NCBI GenBank assembly: GCA_963678675.1
Contig: OY783193.1
Coordinates: forward strand, 11,332,822-11,396,821
Reading direction: 5' to 3'
Source of the DNA: Xiphydria camelus
Lineage: Eukaryota > Arthropoda > Insecta > Hymenoptera > Xiphydriidae
Length of the DNA: 64,000 nucleotides
Position numbers and translations under genes: made by a program. Positions 1-9,533 of the stretch are shown here, piece by piece. The stretch's first letter is position 1. Every line of letters begins with the position of its first letter. The notes under the pieces are model-generated. The model was not told the DNA's origin. It worked only from the letters and a program-made list of their open reading frames with translations, and made no database searches.

Positions 1-213
1 CAGCGCGAAAAAATACATAAGATAGGATGGTCGAGAATTCGATTCCAGAGATTTCGATTTTTGCGAAAAATCGCATTTTCTGTAAGGTCCCGACCTTACA
101 GAAATTGTCAATTTTTTCGAAAAATGAAAATCTTCGGAATTGGAATCTCGACCACCCTATCCGATGTATTTTTTTACGCTGATTCCGAAAAGCACGGTTA
201 TTTGGTCGAAATC
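1..213. repeat. Partial monomer at left edge
   Basis: The window opens inside a monomer at CAGCGCGAAA, equivalent to reference site 1000. It carries the rest of that copy, including the strong dyad. The diagnostic 973-989 region lies outside the window, so its type cannot be assigned. Confidence 0.95.
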
Positions 214-923
214 TCAAAGGAAATATGAAATAACGCTGATTTTGTGTATAAACAAATTTTTTTTTCCGCAAGAAATCATCGATATCTCGGTGTTCCGTTG
301 AGATTTCCTCAATAAATCTATCATTTTCGTAATCAGCGCGAAAAAATACATAAGATAGGATGGTCGAGAATTCGATTCCAGAGATTTCGATTTTTGCGAA
401 AAATCGCATTTTCTGTAAGGTCCCGACCTTACAGAAATTGTCAATTTTTTCGAAAAATGAAAATCTTCGGAATTGGAATCTCGACCACCCTATCCGATGT
501 ATTTTTTTACGCTGATTCCGAAAAGCACGGTTATTTGGTCGAAATCTCAAAGGAAATATGAAATAACGCTGATTTTGTGTATAAACAAATTTTTTTTTCC
601 GCAAGAAATCATCGATATCTCGGTGTTCCGTTGAGATTTCCTCAATAAATATATCGTTTTCGTAATCAGCGCGAAAAAATACATAAGATAGGATGGTCGA
701 GAATTCGATTCCAGAGATTTCGATTTTTGCGAAAAATCGCATTTTCTGTAAGGTCCCGACCTTACAGAAATTGTCAATTTTTTCGAAAAATGAAAATCTT
801 CGGAATTGGAATCTCGACCACCCTATCCGATGTATTTTTTTACGCTGATTCCGAAAAGCACGGTTATTTGGTCGAAATCTCAAAGGAAATATGAAATAAC
901 GCTGATTTTGTGTATAAACAAAT

Positions 924-1089
924 TTTTTTTTCCGCAAGAAATCATCGATATCTCGGTGTTCCGTTGAGATTTCCTCAATAAATCTATCGTTTTCGTAATC
1001 AGCGCGAAAAAATACATAAGATAGGATGGTCGAGAATTCGATTCCAGAGATTTCGATTTTTGCGAAAAATCGCATTTTCTGTAAGGTCC
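924..1089 (+). repeat. Half-unit X (166 bp), forward arm of the inverted dimer
   Basis: This is one half of the 333-bp monomer, between the weak dyad axis at 923.5 and the strong axis at 1089.5. Its reverse complement aligns with the other half, 1090-1256, almost without gaps. Matching blocks include AATCAGCG, AAAAAATACAT, GGTGGTCGAGA versus GATGGTCGAGA, TTGAGATTTC and TCTGTAAGGTC. About 70% of positions match by eye, with one short indel near the strong axis. The half-length is close to the DNA in a chromatosome. The arrangement implies that the monomer arose when a roughly 166-bp unit formed an inverted pair, which was then amplified as a dimer. Confidence 0.85.
1034..1039. other. EcoRI site repeated once per monomer (reference copy)
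   Basis: GAATTC occurs once in the reference monomer and at the same place in every copy I read. Overlapping ATCGAT (944-949) and GATATC (947-952), and TTCGAA (1115-1120), are also present once per copy. The array should therefore yield a ladder based on 333 bp with EcoRI, with minor bands for the 279-bp units. Confidence 0.9.
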
Positions 1090-1124
1090 CGACCTTACAG
1101 AAATTGTCAATTTTTTCGAAAAAT
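1054..1124. repeat. Triple hairpin cluster around the strong dyad (reference copy)
   Basis: Three short inverted repeats sit side by side. The left one, 1054-1072, has an 8-bp arm CGATTTTT with loop GCG. The central one, 1078-1101, has a perfect 11-bp arm TCTGTAAGGTC with only CC between the arms. The right one, 1110-1124, has a 6-bp arm ATTTTT with loop TCG. The same cluster recurs in nearly every monomer. It is altered by 1055A in K and F copies, is lost in the 279-bp copies, and is changed at the tip in single copies near 2755, 18730 and 29661. Such a cluster can extrude as hairpins in single-stranded or supercoiled DNA; that behaviour is inferred. Confidence 0.85.
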
Positions 1125-1256
1125 GAAAATCTTCGGAATTGGAATCTCGACCACCCTATCCGATGTATTTTTTTACGCTGATTCCGAAAAGCACGGTTAT
1201 TTGGTCGAAATCTCAAAGGAAATATGAAATAACGCTGATTTTGTGTATAAACAAAT
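1090..1256 (-). repeat. Half-unit X' (167 bp), reverse arm of the inverted dimer
   Basis: This is the second half of the inverted dimer, running from the strong axis to the next weak axis inside the T tract of the following copy. Read on the minus strand it aligns with 924-1089. Several blocks match without gaps over long stretches; for example GCTGATT at 844-850 pairs with AATCAGC at 997-1003, and GAAATCTCAA at 874-883 pairs with TTGAGATTTC at 964-973. Both pairs share the same centre, 923.5. The arms have diverged much more from each other than the 333-bp copies have, so the inversion predates the current amplification. Confidence 0.85.
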
Positions 1257-1545
1257 TTTTTTTTCCGCAAGAAATCATCGATATCTCGGTGTTCCGTTGA
1301 GATTTCCTCAAGAAATCTATCATTTTCGTAATCAGCGCGAAAAAATACAATAGATAGGATGGTCGAGAATTCGATTCCAGAGATTTCGATTTTTGCGAAA
1401 AATCGCATTTTCTGTAAGGTCCCGACCTTACAGAAATTGTCAATTTTTTCGAAAAATGAAAATCTTCGGAATTGGAATCTCGACCACCCTATCCGATGTA
1501 TTTTTTTACGCTGATTCCGAAAAGCACGGTTATTTGGTCGAAATC
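1213..1545. repeat. Type D2 monomer (left domain copy)
   Basis: This copy has 979G and 989A plus the dinucleotide change TA to AT at the sites equivalent to 1017-1018 (ACAATAG instead of ACATAAG). The same combination recurs only at 36721, 44044 and 52698. It is the only D2 in the left domain and one of the few haplotypes shared by both domains. Confidence 0.9.
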
Positions 1546-2544
1546 TCAAAGGAAATATGAAATAACGCTGATTTTGTGTATAAACAAATTTTTTTTTCCG
1601 CAAGAAATCATCGATATCTCGGTGTTCCGTTGAGATTTCCTCAATAAATATATCGTTTTCGTAATCAGCGCGAAAAAATACATAAGATAGGATGGTCGAG
1701 AATTCGATTCCAGAGATTTCGATTTTTGCGAAAAATCGCATTTTCTGTAAGGTCCCGACCTTACAGAAATTGTCAATTTTTTCGAAAAATGAAAATCTTC
1801 GGAATTGGAATCTCGACCACCCTATCCGATGTATTTTTTTACGCTGATTCCGAAAAGCACGGTTATTTGGTCGAAATCTCAAAGGAAATATGAAATAACG
1901 CTGATTTTGTGTATAAACAAATTTTTTTTTCCGCAAGAAATCATCGATATCTCGGTGTTCCGTTGAGATTTCCTCAATAAATATATCGTTTTCGTAATCA
2001 GCGCGAAAAAATACATAAGATAGGATGGTCGAGAATTCGATTCCAGAGATTTCGATTTTTGCGAAAAATCGCATTTTCTGTAAGGTCCCGACCTTACAGA
2101 AATTGTCAATTTTTTCGAAAAATGAAAATCTTCGGAATTGGAATCTCGACCACCCTATCCGATGTATTTTTTTACGCTGATTCCGAAAAGCACGGTTATT
2201 TGGTCGAAATCTCAAAGGAAATATGAAATAACGCTGATTTTGTGTATAAACAAATTTTTTTTTCCGCAAGAAATCATCGATATCTCGGTGTTCCGTTGAG
2301 ATTTCCTCAATAAATCTATCGTTTTCGTAATCAGCGCGAAAAAATACATAAGATAGGATGGTCGAGAATTCGATTCCAGAGATTTCGATTTTTGCGAAAA
2401 ATCGCATTTTCTGTAAGGTCCCGACCTTACAGAAATTGTCAATTTTTTCGAAAAATGAAAATCTTCGGAATTGGAATCTCGACCACCCTATCCGATGTAT
2501 TTTTTTACGCTGATTCCGAAAAGCACGGTTATTTGGTCGAAATC

Positions 2545-2877
2545 TCAAAGGAAATATGAAATAACGCTGATTTTGTGTATAAACAAATTTTTTTTTCCGC
2601 AAGAAATCATCGATATCTCGGTGTTCCGTTGAGATTTCCTCAAGAAATCTATCATTTTCGTAATCAGCGCGAAAAAATACATAAGATAGGATGGTCGAGA
2701 ATTCGATTCCAGAGATTTCGATTTTTGCGAAAAATCGCATTTTCTGTAAGGTCCAGACCTTACAGAAATTGTCAATTTTTTCGAAAAATGAAAATCTTCG
2801 GAATTGGAATCTCGACCACCCTATCCGATGTATTTTTTTACGCTGATTCCGAAAAGCACGGTTATTTGGTCGAAATC
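2545..2877. repeat. Type D monomer with a private change at the palindrome tip
   Basis: The tip reads GTCCAGACC where other copies read GTCCCGACC, with the change at about 2755. The copy also carries 979G and 989A. 979G removes the AATAAA present in most copies and changes a plus-strand TAA to GAA, which is why D copies show a longer plus-strand open frame. Confidence 0.85.
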
Positions 2878-3876
2878 TCAAAGGAAATATGAAATAACGC
2901 TGATTTTGTGTATAAACAAATTTTTTTTTCCGCAAGAAATCATCGATATCTCGGTGTTCCGTTGAGATTTCCTCAATAAATATATCGTTTTCGTAATCAG
3001 CGCGAAAAAATACATAAGATAGGATGGTCGAGAATTCGATTCCAGAGATTTCAATTTTTGCGAAAAATCGCATTTTCTGTAAGGTCCCGACCTTACAGAA
3101 ATTGTCAATTTTTTCGAAAAATGAAAATCTTCGGAATTGGAATCTCGACCACCCTATCCGATGTATTTTTTTACGCTGATTCCGAAAAGCACGGTTATTT
3201 GGTCGAAATCTCAAAGGAAATATGAAATAACGCTGATTTTGTGTATAAACAAATTTTTTTTTCCGCAAGAAATCATCGATATCTCGGTGTTCCGTTGAGA
3301 TTTCCTCAATAAATATATCGTTTTCGTAATCAGCGCGAAAAAATACATAAGATAGGATGGTCGAGAATTCGATTCCAGAGATTTCGATTTTTGCGAAAAA
3401 TCGCATTTTCTGTAAGGTCCCGACCTTACAGAAATTGTCAATTTTTTCGAAAAATGAAAATCTTCGGAATTGGAATCTCGACCACCCTATCCGATGTATT
3501 TTTTTACGCTGATTCCGAAAAGCACGGTTATTTGGTCGAAATCTCAAAGGAAATATGAAATAACGCTGATTTTGTGTATAAACAAATTTTTTTTTCCGCA
3601 AGAAATCATCGATATCTCGGTGTTCCGTTGAGATTTCCTCAATAAATCTATCGTTTTCGTAATCAGCGCGAAAAAATACATAAGATAGGATGGTCGAGAA
3701 TTCGATTCCAGAGATTTCGATTTTTGCGAAAAATCGCATTTTCTGTAAGGTCCCGACCTTACAGAAATTGTCAATTTTTTCGAAAAATGAAAATCTTCGG
3801 AATTGGAATCTCGACCACCCTATCCGATGTATTTTTTTACGCTGATTCCGAAAAGCACGGTTATTTGGTCGAAATC

Positions 3877-4541
3877 TCAAAGGAAATATGAAATAACGCT
3901 GATTTTGTGTATAAACAAATTTTTTTTCCGCAAGAAATCATCGATATCTCGGTGTTCCGTTGAGATTTCCTCAATAAATATATCGTTTTCGTAATCAGCG
4001 CGAAAAAATACATAAGATAGGATGGTCGAGAATTCGATTCCAGAGATTTCAATTTTTGCGAAAAATCGCATTTTCTGTAAGGTCCCGACCTTACAGAAAT
4101 TGTCAATTTTTTCGAAAAATGAAAATCTTCGGAATTGGAATCTCGACCACCCTATCCGATGTATTTTTTTACGCTGATTCCGAAAAGCACGGTTATTTGG
4201 TCGAAATCTCAAAGGAAATATGAAATAACGCTGATTTTGTGTATAAACAATTTTTTTTTTCCGCAAGAAATCATCGATATCTCGGTGTTTCGTTGAGATT
4301 TCCTCAATAAATCTATCATTTTCGTAATCAGCGCGAAAAAATACATAAGATAGGATGGTCGAGAATTCGATTCCAGAGATTTCGATTTTTGCGAAAAATC
4401 GCATTTTCTGTAAGGTCCCGACCTTACAGAAATTGTCAATTTTTTCGAAAAATGAAAATCTTCGGAATTGGAATCTCGACCACCCTATCCGATGTATTTT
4501 TTTACGCTGATTCCGAAAAGCACGGTTATTTGGTCGAAATC
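3877..4541. repeat. F plus B pair with an unusual T10 tract
   Basis: A 332-bp F copy (984A, 1055A, 8-T tract) is followed by a B copy whose tract reads CAA followed by ten T, an A-to-T change at the tract edge. The same F and B(T10) pair recurs at 8869-9533, so the two derive from one duplicated segment. This copy also has a private C-to-T change near 4290. Confidence 0.85.
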
Positions 4542-5873
4542 TCAAAGGAAATATGAAATAACGCTGATTTTGTGTATAAACAAATTTTTTTTTCCGCAAG
4601 AAATCATCGATATCTCGGTGTTCCGTTGAGATTTCCTCAATAAATCTATCGTTTTCGTAATCAGCGCGAAAAAATACATAAGATAGGATGGTCGAGAATT
4701 CGATTCCAGAGATTTCGATTTTTGCGAAAAATCGCATTTTCTGTAAGGTCCCGACCTTACAGAAATTGTCAATTTTTTCGAAAAATGAAAATCTTCGGAA
4801 TTGGAATCTCGACCACCCTATCCGATGTATTTTTTTACGCTGATTCCGAAAAGCACGGTTATTTGGTCGAAATCTCAAAGGAAATATGAAATAACGCTGA
4901 TTTTGTGTATAAACAAATTTTTTTTTCCGCAAGAAATCATCGATATCTCGGTGTTCCGTTGAGATTTCCTCAAGAAATCTATCATTTTCGTAATCAGCGC
5001 GAAAAAATACATAAGATAGGATGGTCGAGAATTCGATTCCAGAGATTTCGATTTTTGCGAAAAATCGCATTTTCTGTAAGGTCCCGACCTTACAGAAATT
5101 GTCAATTTTTTCGAAAAATGAAAATCTTCGGAATTGGAATCTCGACCACCCTATCCGATGTATTTTTTTACGCTGATTCCGAAAAGCACGGTTATTTGGT
5201 CGAAATCTCAAAGGAAATATGAAATAACGCTGATTTTGTGTATAAACAAATTTTTTTTTCCGCAAGAAATCATCGATATCTCAGTGTTCCGTTGAGATTT
5301 CCTCAATAAATATATCGTTTTCGTAATCAGCGCGAAAAAATACATAAGATAGGATGGTCGAGAATTCGATTCCAGAGATTTCGACTTTTGCGAAAAATCG
5401 CATTTTCTGTAAGGTCCCGACCTTACAGAAATTGTCAATTTTTTCGAAAAATGAAAATCTTCGGAATTGGAATCTCGACCACCCTATCCGATGTATTTTT
5501 TTACGCTGATTCCGAAAAGCACGGTTATTTGGTCGAAATCTCAAAGGAAATATGAAATAACGCTGATTTTGTGTATAAACAAATTTTTTTTTCCGCAAGA
5601 AATCATCGATATCTCGGTGTTCCGTTGAGATTTCCTCAATAAATATATCGTTTTCGTAATCAGCGCGAAAAAATACATAAGATAGGATGGTCGAGAATTC
5701 GATTCCAGAGATTTCGATTTTTGCGAAAAATCGCATTTTCTGTAAGGTCCCGACCTTACAGAAATTGTCAATTTTTTCGAAAAATGAAAATCTTCGGAAT
5801 TGGAATCTCGACCACCCTATCCGATGTATTTTTTTACGCTGATTCCGAAAAGCACGGTTATTTGGTCGAAATC

Positions 5874-8202
5874 TCAAAGGAAATATGAAATAACGCTGAT
5901 TTTGTGTATAAACAAATTTTTTTTTCCGCAAGAAATCATCGATATCTCGGTGTTCCGTTGAGATTTCCTCAATAAATCTATCATTTTCGTAATCAGCGCG
6001 AAAAAATACATAAGATAGGATGGTCGAGAATTCGATTCCAGAGATTTCGATTTTTGCGAAAAATCGCATTTTCTGTAAGGTCCCGACCTTACAGAAATTG
6101 TCAATTTTTTCGAAAAATGAAAATCTTCGGAATTGGAATCTCGACCACCCTATCCGATGTATTTTTTTACGCTGATTCCGAAAAGCACGGTTATTTGGTC
6201 GAAATCTCAAAGGAAATATGAAATAACGCTGATTTTGTGTATAAACAAATTTTTTTTTCCGCAAGAAATCATCGATATCTCGGTGTTCCGTTGAGATTTC
6301 CTCAATAAATCTATCATTTTCGTAATCAGCGCGAAAAAATACATAAGATAGGATGGTCGAGAATTCGATTCCAGAGATTTCGATTTTTGCGAAAAATCGC
6401 ATTTTCTGTAAGGTCCCGACCTTACAGAAATTGTCAATTTTTTCGAAAAATGAAAATCTTCGGAATTGGAATCTCGACCACCCTATCCGATGTATTTTTT
6501 TACGCTGATTCCGAAAAGCACGGTTATTTGGTCGAAATCTCAAAGGAAATATGAAATAACGCTGATTTTGTGTATAAACAATTTTTTTTTCCGCAAGAAA
6601 TCATCGATATCTCGGTGTTCCGTTGAGATTTCCTCAATAAATCTATCATTTTCGTAATCAGCGCGAAAAAATACATAAGATAGGACGGTCGAGAATTCGA
6701 TTCCAGAGATTTCGACTTTTGCGAAAAATCGCATTTTCTGTAAGGTCCCGACCTTACAGAAATTGTCAATTTTTTCGAAAAATGAAAATCTTCGGAATTG
6801 GAATCTCGACCACCCTATCCGATGTATTTTTTTACGCTGATTCCGAAAAGCACGGTTATTTGGTCGAAATCTCAAAGGAAATATGAAATAACGCTGATTT
6901 TGTGTATAAACAAATTTTTTTTTCCGCAAGAAATCATCGATATCTCGGTGTTCCGTTGAGATTTCCTCAATAAATATATCGTTTTCGTAATCAGCGCGAA
7001 AAAATACATAAGATAGGATGGTCGAGAATTCGATTCCAGAGATTTCGATTTTTGCGAAAAATCGCATTTTCTGTAAGGTCCCGACCTTACAGAAATTGTC
7101 AATTTTTTCGAAAAATGAAAATCTTCGGAATTGGAATCTCGACCACCCTATCCGATGTATTTTTTTACGCTGATTCCGAAAAGCACGGTTATTTGGTCGA
7201 AATCTCAAAGGAAATATGAAATAACGCTGATTTTGTGTATAAACAAATTTTTTTTTCCGCAAGAAATCATCGATATCTCGGTGTTCCGTTGAGATTTCCT
7301 CAATAAATCTATCGTTTTCGTAATCAGCGCGAAAAAATACATAAGATAGGATGGTCGAGAATTCGATTCCAGAGATTTCGATTTTTGCGAAAAATCGCAT
7401 TTTCTGTAAGGTCCCGACCTTACAGAAATTGTCAATTTTTTCGAAAAATGAAAATCTTCGGAATTGGAATCTCGACCACCCTATCCGATGTATTTTTTTA
7501 CGCTGATTCCGAAAAGCACGGTTATTTGGTCGAAATCTCAAAGGAAATATGAAATAACGCTGATTTTGTGTATAAACAAATTTTTTTTTCCGCAAGAAAT
7601 CATCGATATCTCGGTGTTCCGTTGAGATTTCCTCAAGAAATCTATCATTTTCGTAATCAGCGCGAAAAAATACATAAGATAGGATGGTCGAGAATTCGAT
7701 TCCAGAGATTTCGATTTTTGCGAAAAATCGCATTTTCTGTAAGGTCCCGACCTTACAGAAATTGTCAATTTTTTCGAAAAATGAAAATCTTCGGAATTGG
7801 AATCTCGACCACCCTATCCGATGTATTTTTTTACGCTGATTCCGAAAAGCACGGTTATTTGGTCGAAATCTCAAAGGAAATATGAAATAACGCTGATTTT
7901 GTGTATAAACAAATTTTTTTTCCGCAAGAAATCATCGATATCTCGGTGTTCCGTTGAGATTTCCTCAATAAATATATCGTTTTCGTAATCAGCGCGAAAA
8001 AATACATAAGATAGGATGGTCGAGAATTCGATTCCAGAGATTTCAATTTTTGCGAAAAATCGCATTTTCTGTAAGGTCCCGACCTTACAGAAATTGTCAA
8101 TTTTTTCGAAAAATGAAAATCTTCGGAATTGGAATCTCGACCACCCTATCCGATGTATTTTTTTACGCTGATTCCGAAAAGCACGGTTATTTGGTCGAAA
8201 TC
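5874..8202. repeat. Left-domain block B B H C A D F, copy 1
   Basis: This seven-monomer block of 2,329 bp matches 12198-14526 in type order and in rare markers. The H copy carries CAA plus nine T, GGACGG instead of GGATGG near 6687, and CGACTTTT instead of CGATTTTT near 6716. All three markers recur in the second block, so the pair is a segmental duplication with 6,324 bp between equivalent points. Confidence 0.9.
7205..8202. repeat. A D F trimer, copy 1 of a tandem pair
   Basis: This 998-bp trimer (333 + 333 + 332) is followed directly by an identical type order at 8203-9200. It is a clear example of a three-monomer tandem duplication. The A D F order also ends the block at 13529-14526. Confidence 0.9.
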
Positions 8203-9200
8203 TCAAAGGAAATATGAAATAACGCTGATTTTGTGTATAAACAAATTTTTTTTTCCGCAAGAAATCATCGATATCTCGGTGTTCCGTTGAGATTTCCTCA
8301 ATAAATCTATCGTTTTCGTAATCAGCGCGAAAAAATACATAAGATAGGATGGTCGAGAATTCGATTCCAGAGATTTCGATTTTTGCGAAAAATCGCATTT
8401 TCTGTAAGGTCCCGACCTTACAGAAATTGTCAATTTTTTCGAAAAATGAAAATCTTCGGAATTGGAATCTCGACCACCCTATCCGATGTATTTTTTTACG
8501 CTGATTCCGAAAAGCACGGTTATTTGGTCGAAATCTCAAAGGAAATATGAAATAACGCTGATTTTGTGTATAAACAAATTTTTTTTTCCGCAAGAAATCA
8601 TCGATATCTCGGTGTTCCGTTGAGATTTCCTCAAGAAATCTATCATTTTCGTAATCAGCGCGAAAAAATACATAAGATAGGATGGTCGAGAATTCGATTC
8701 CAGAGATTTCGATTTTTGCGAAAAATCGCATTTTCTGTAAGGTCCCGACCTTACAGAAATTGTCAATTTTTTCGAAAAATGAAAATCTTCGGAATTGGAA
8801 TCTCGACCACCCTATCCGATGTATTTTTTTACGCTGATTCCGAAAAGCACGGTTATTTGGTCGAAATCTCAAAGGAAATATGAAATAACGCTGATTTTGT
8901 GTATAAACAAATTTTTTTTCCGCAAGAAATCATCGATATCTCGGTGTTCCGTTGAGATTTCCTCAATAAATATATCGTTTTCGTAATCAGCGCGAAAAAA
9001 TACATAAGATAGGATGGTCGAGAATTCGATTCCAGAGATTTCAATTTTTGCGAAAAATCGCATTTTCTGTAAGGTCCCGACCTTACAGAAATTGTCAATT
9101 TTTTCGAAAAATGAAAATCTTCGGAATTGGAATCTCGACCACCCTATCCGATGTATTTTTTTACGCTGATTCCGAAAAGCACGGTTATTTGGTCGAAATC
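8203..9200. repeat. A D F trimer, copy 2 of a tandem pair
   Basis: This is the second copy of the 998-bp trimer, directly adjoining the first. All three positions carry the same diagnostic variants as in 7205-8202. Confidence 0.9.
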
Positions 9201-9533
9201 TCAAAGGAAATATGAAATAACGCTGATTTTGTGTATAAACAATTTTTTTTTTCCGCAAGAAATCATCGATATCTCGGTGTTCCGTTGAGATTTCCTCAAT
9301 AAATCTATCATTTTCGTAATCAGCGCGAAAAAATACATAAGATAGGATGGTCGAGAATTCGATTCCAGAGATTTCGATTTTTGCGAAAAATCGCATTTTC
9401 TGTAAGGTCCCGACCTTACAGAAATTGTCAATTTTTTCGAAAAATGAAAATCTTCGGAATTGGAATCTCGACCACCCTATCCGATGTATTTTTTTACGCT
9501 GATTCCGAAAAGCACGGTTATTTGGTCGAAATC
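8869..9533. repeat. Second copy of the F plus B(T10) pair
   Basis: This has the same haplotype order and T10 tract as 3877-4541, 4,992 bp downstream. Linked variants shared across two adjacent monomers show that multi-monomer segments, not single monomers, were copied. Confidence 0.85.

Larger units (their letters stand above)
880..1212. repeat. Reference monomer (type A, 333 bp)
   Basis: This copy is the majority haplotype (79 of 192) and supplies the site numbering used here. It has 59 C and 59 G by hand count, so 35% G+C. It contains T9 at 923-931, A6 at 1007-1012, T6 at 1111-1116 and T7 at 1168-1174. Diagnostic variable sites are the T-tract length (923-931), 940, 973, 979, 984, 989, 1000, 1017-1018, 1055, the palindrome tip at 1088-1091, 1152 and 1159. 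The phase starting at TCAAAGG is arbitrary. A phase starting at a dyad axis (923.5 or 1089.5) would be structurally more natural. Confidence 0.95.

Noticed and set aside
1053..1068. CENP-B box
   Set aside because: TTCG is followed at about the right distance by CG, but the required A and the CGGG core are missing on both strands. The nearest reverse-strand candidate at CCCGACC also fails.
1050..1130. Phased A-tract curvature
   Set aside because: A and T tracts are frequent, but their centres (about 1059, 1067, 1113, 1121) do not follow a 10-11 bp period by hand. A curvature calculation would be needed before claiming it.
1081..1130. Homology to a known insect satellite such as the Drosophila 1.688 family
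   Set aside because: Both have AT-rich stretches with CCTTACA and CGAAAA-like words, but I could not extend the similarity beyond short words, so no family assignment is made.
2575..2892. 105-codon plus-strand frames in D copies, and the 76- to 81-codon minus-strand frames in every copy
   Set aside because: They recur once per monomer and depend on single satellite variants (979G for the plus-strand frame). They show no sign of selection or of a ribosome or promoter context.
3907..3935. 8-T tracts as sequencing errors
   Set aside because: They co-occur with specific substitutions and neighbour order in all E, F and G copies, which random homopolymer errors would not do.
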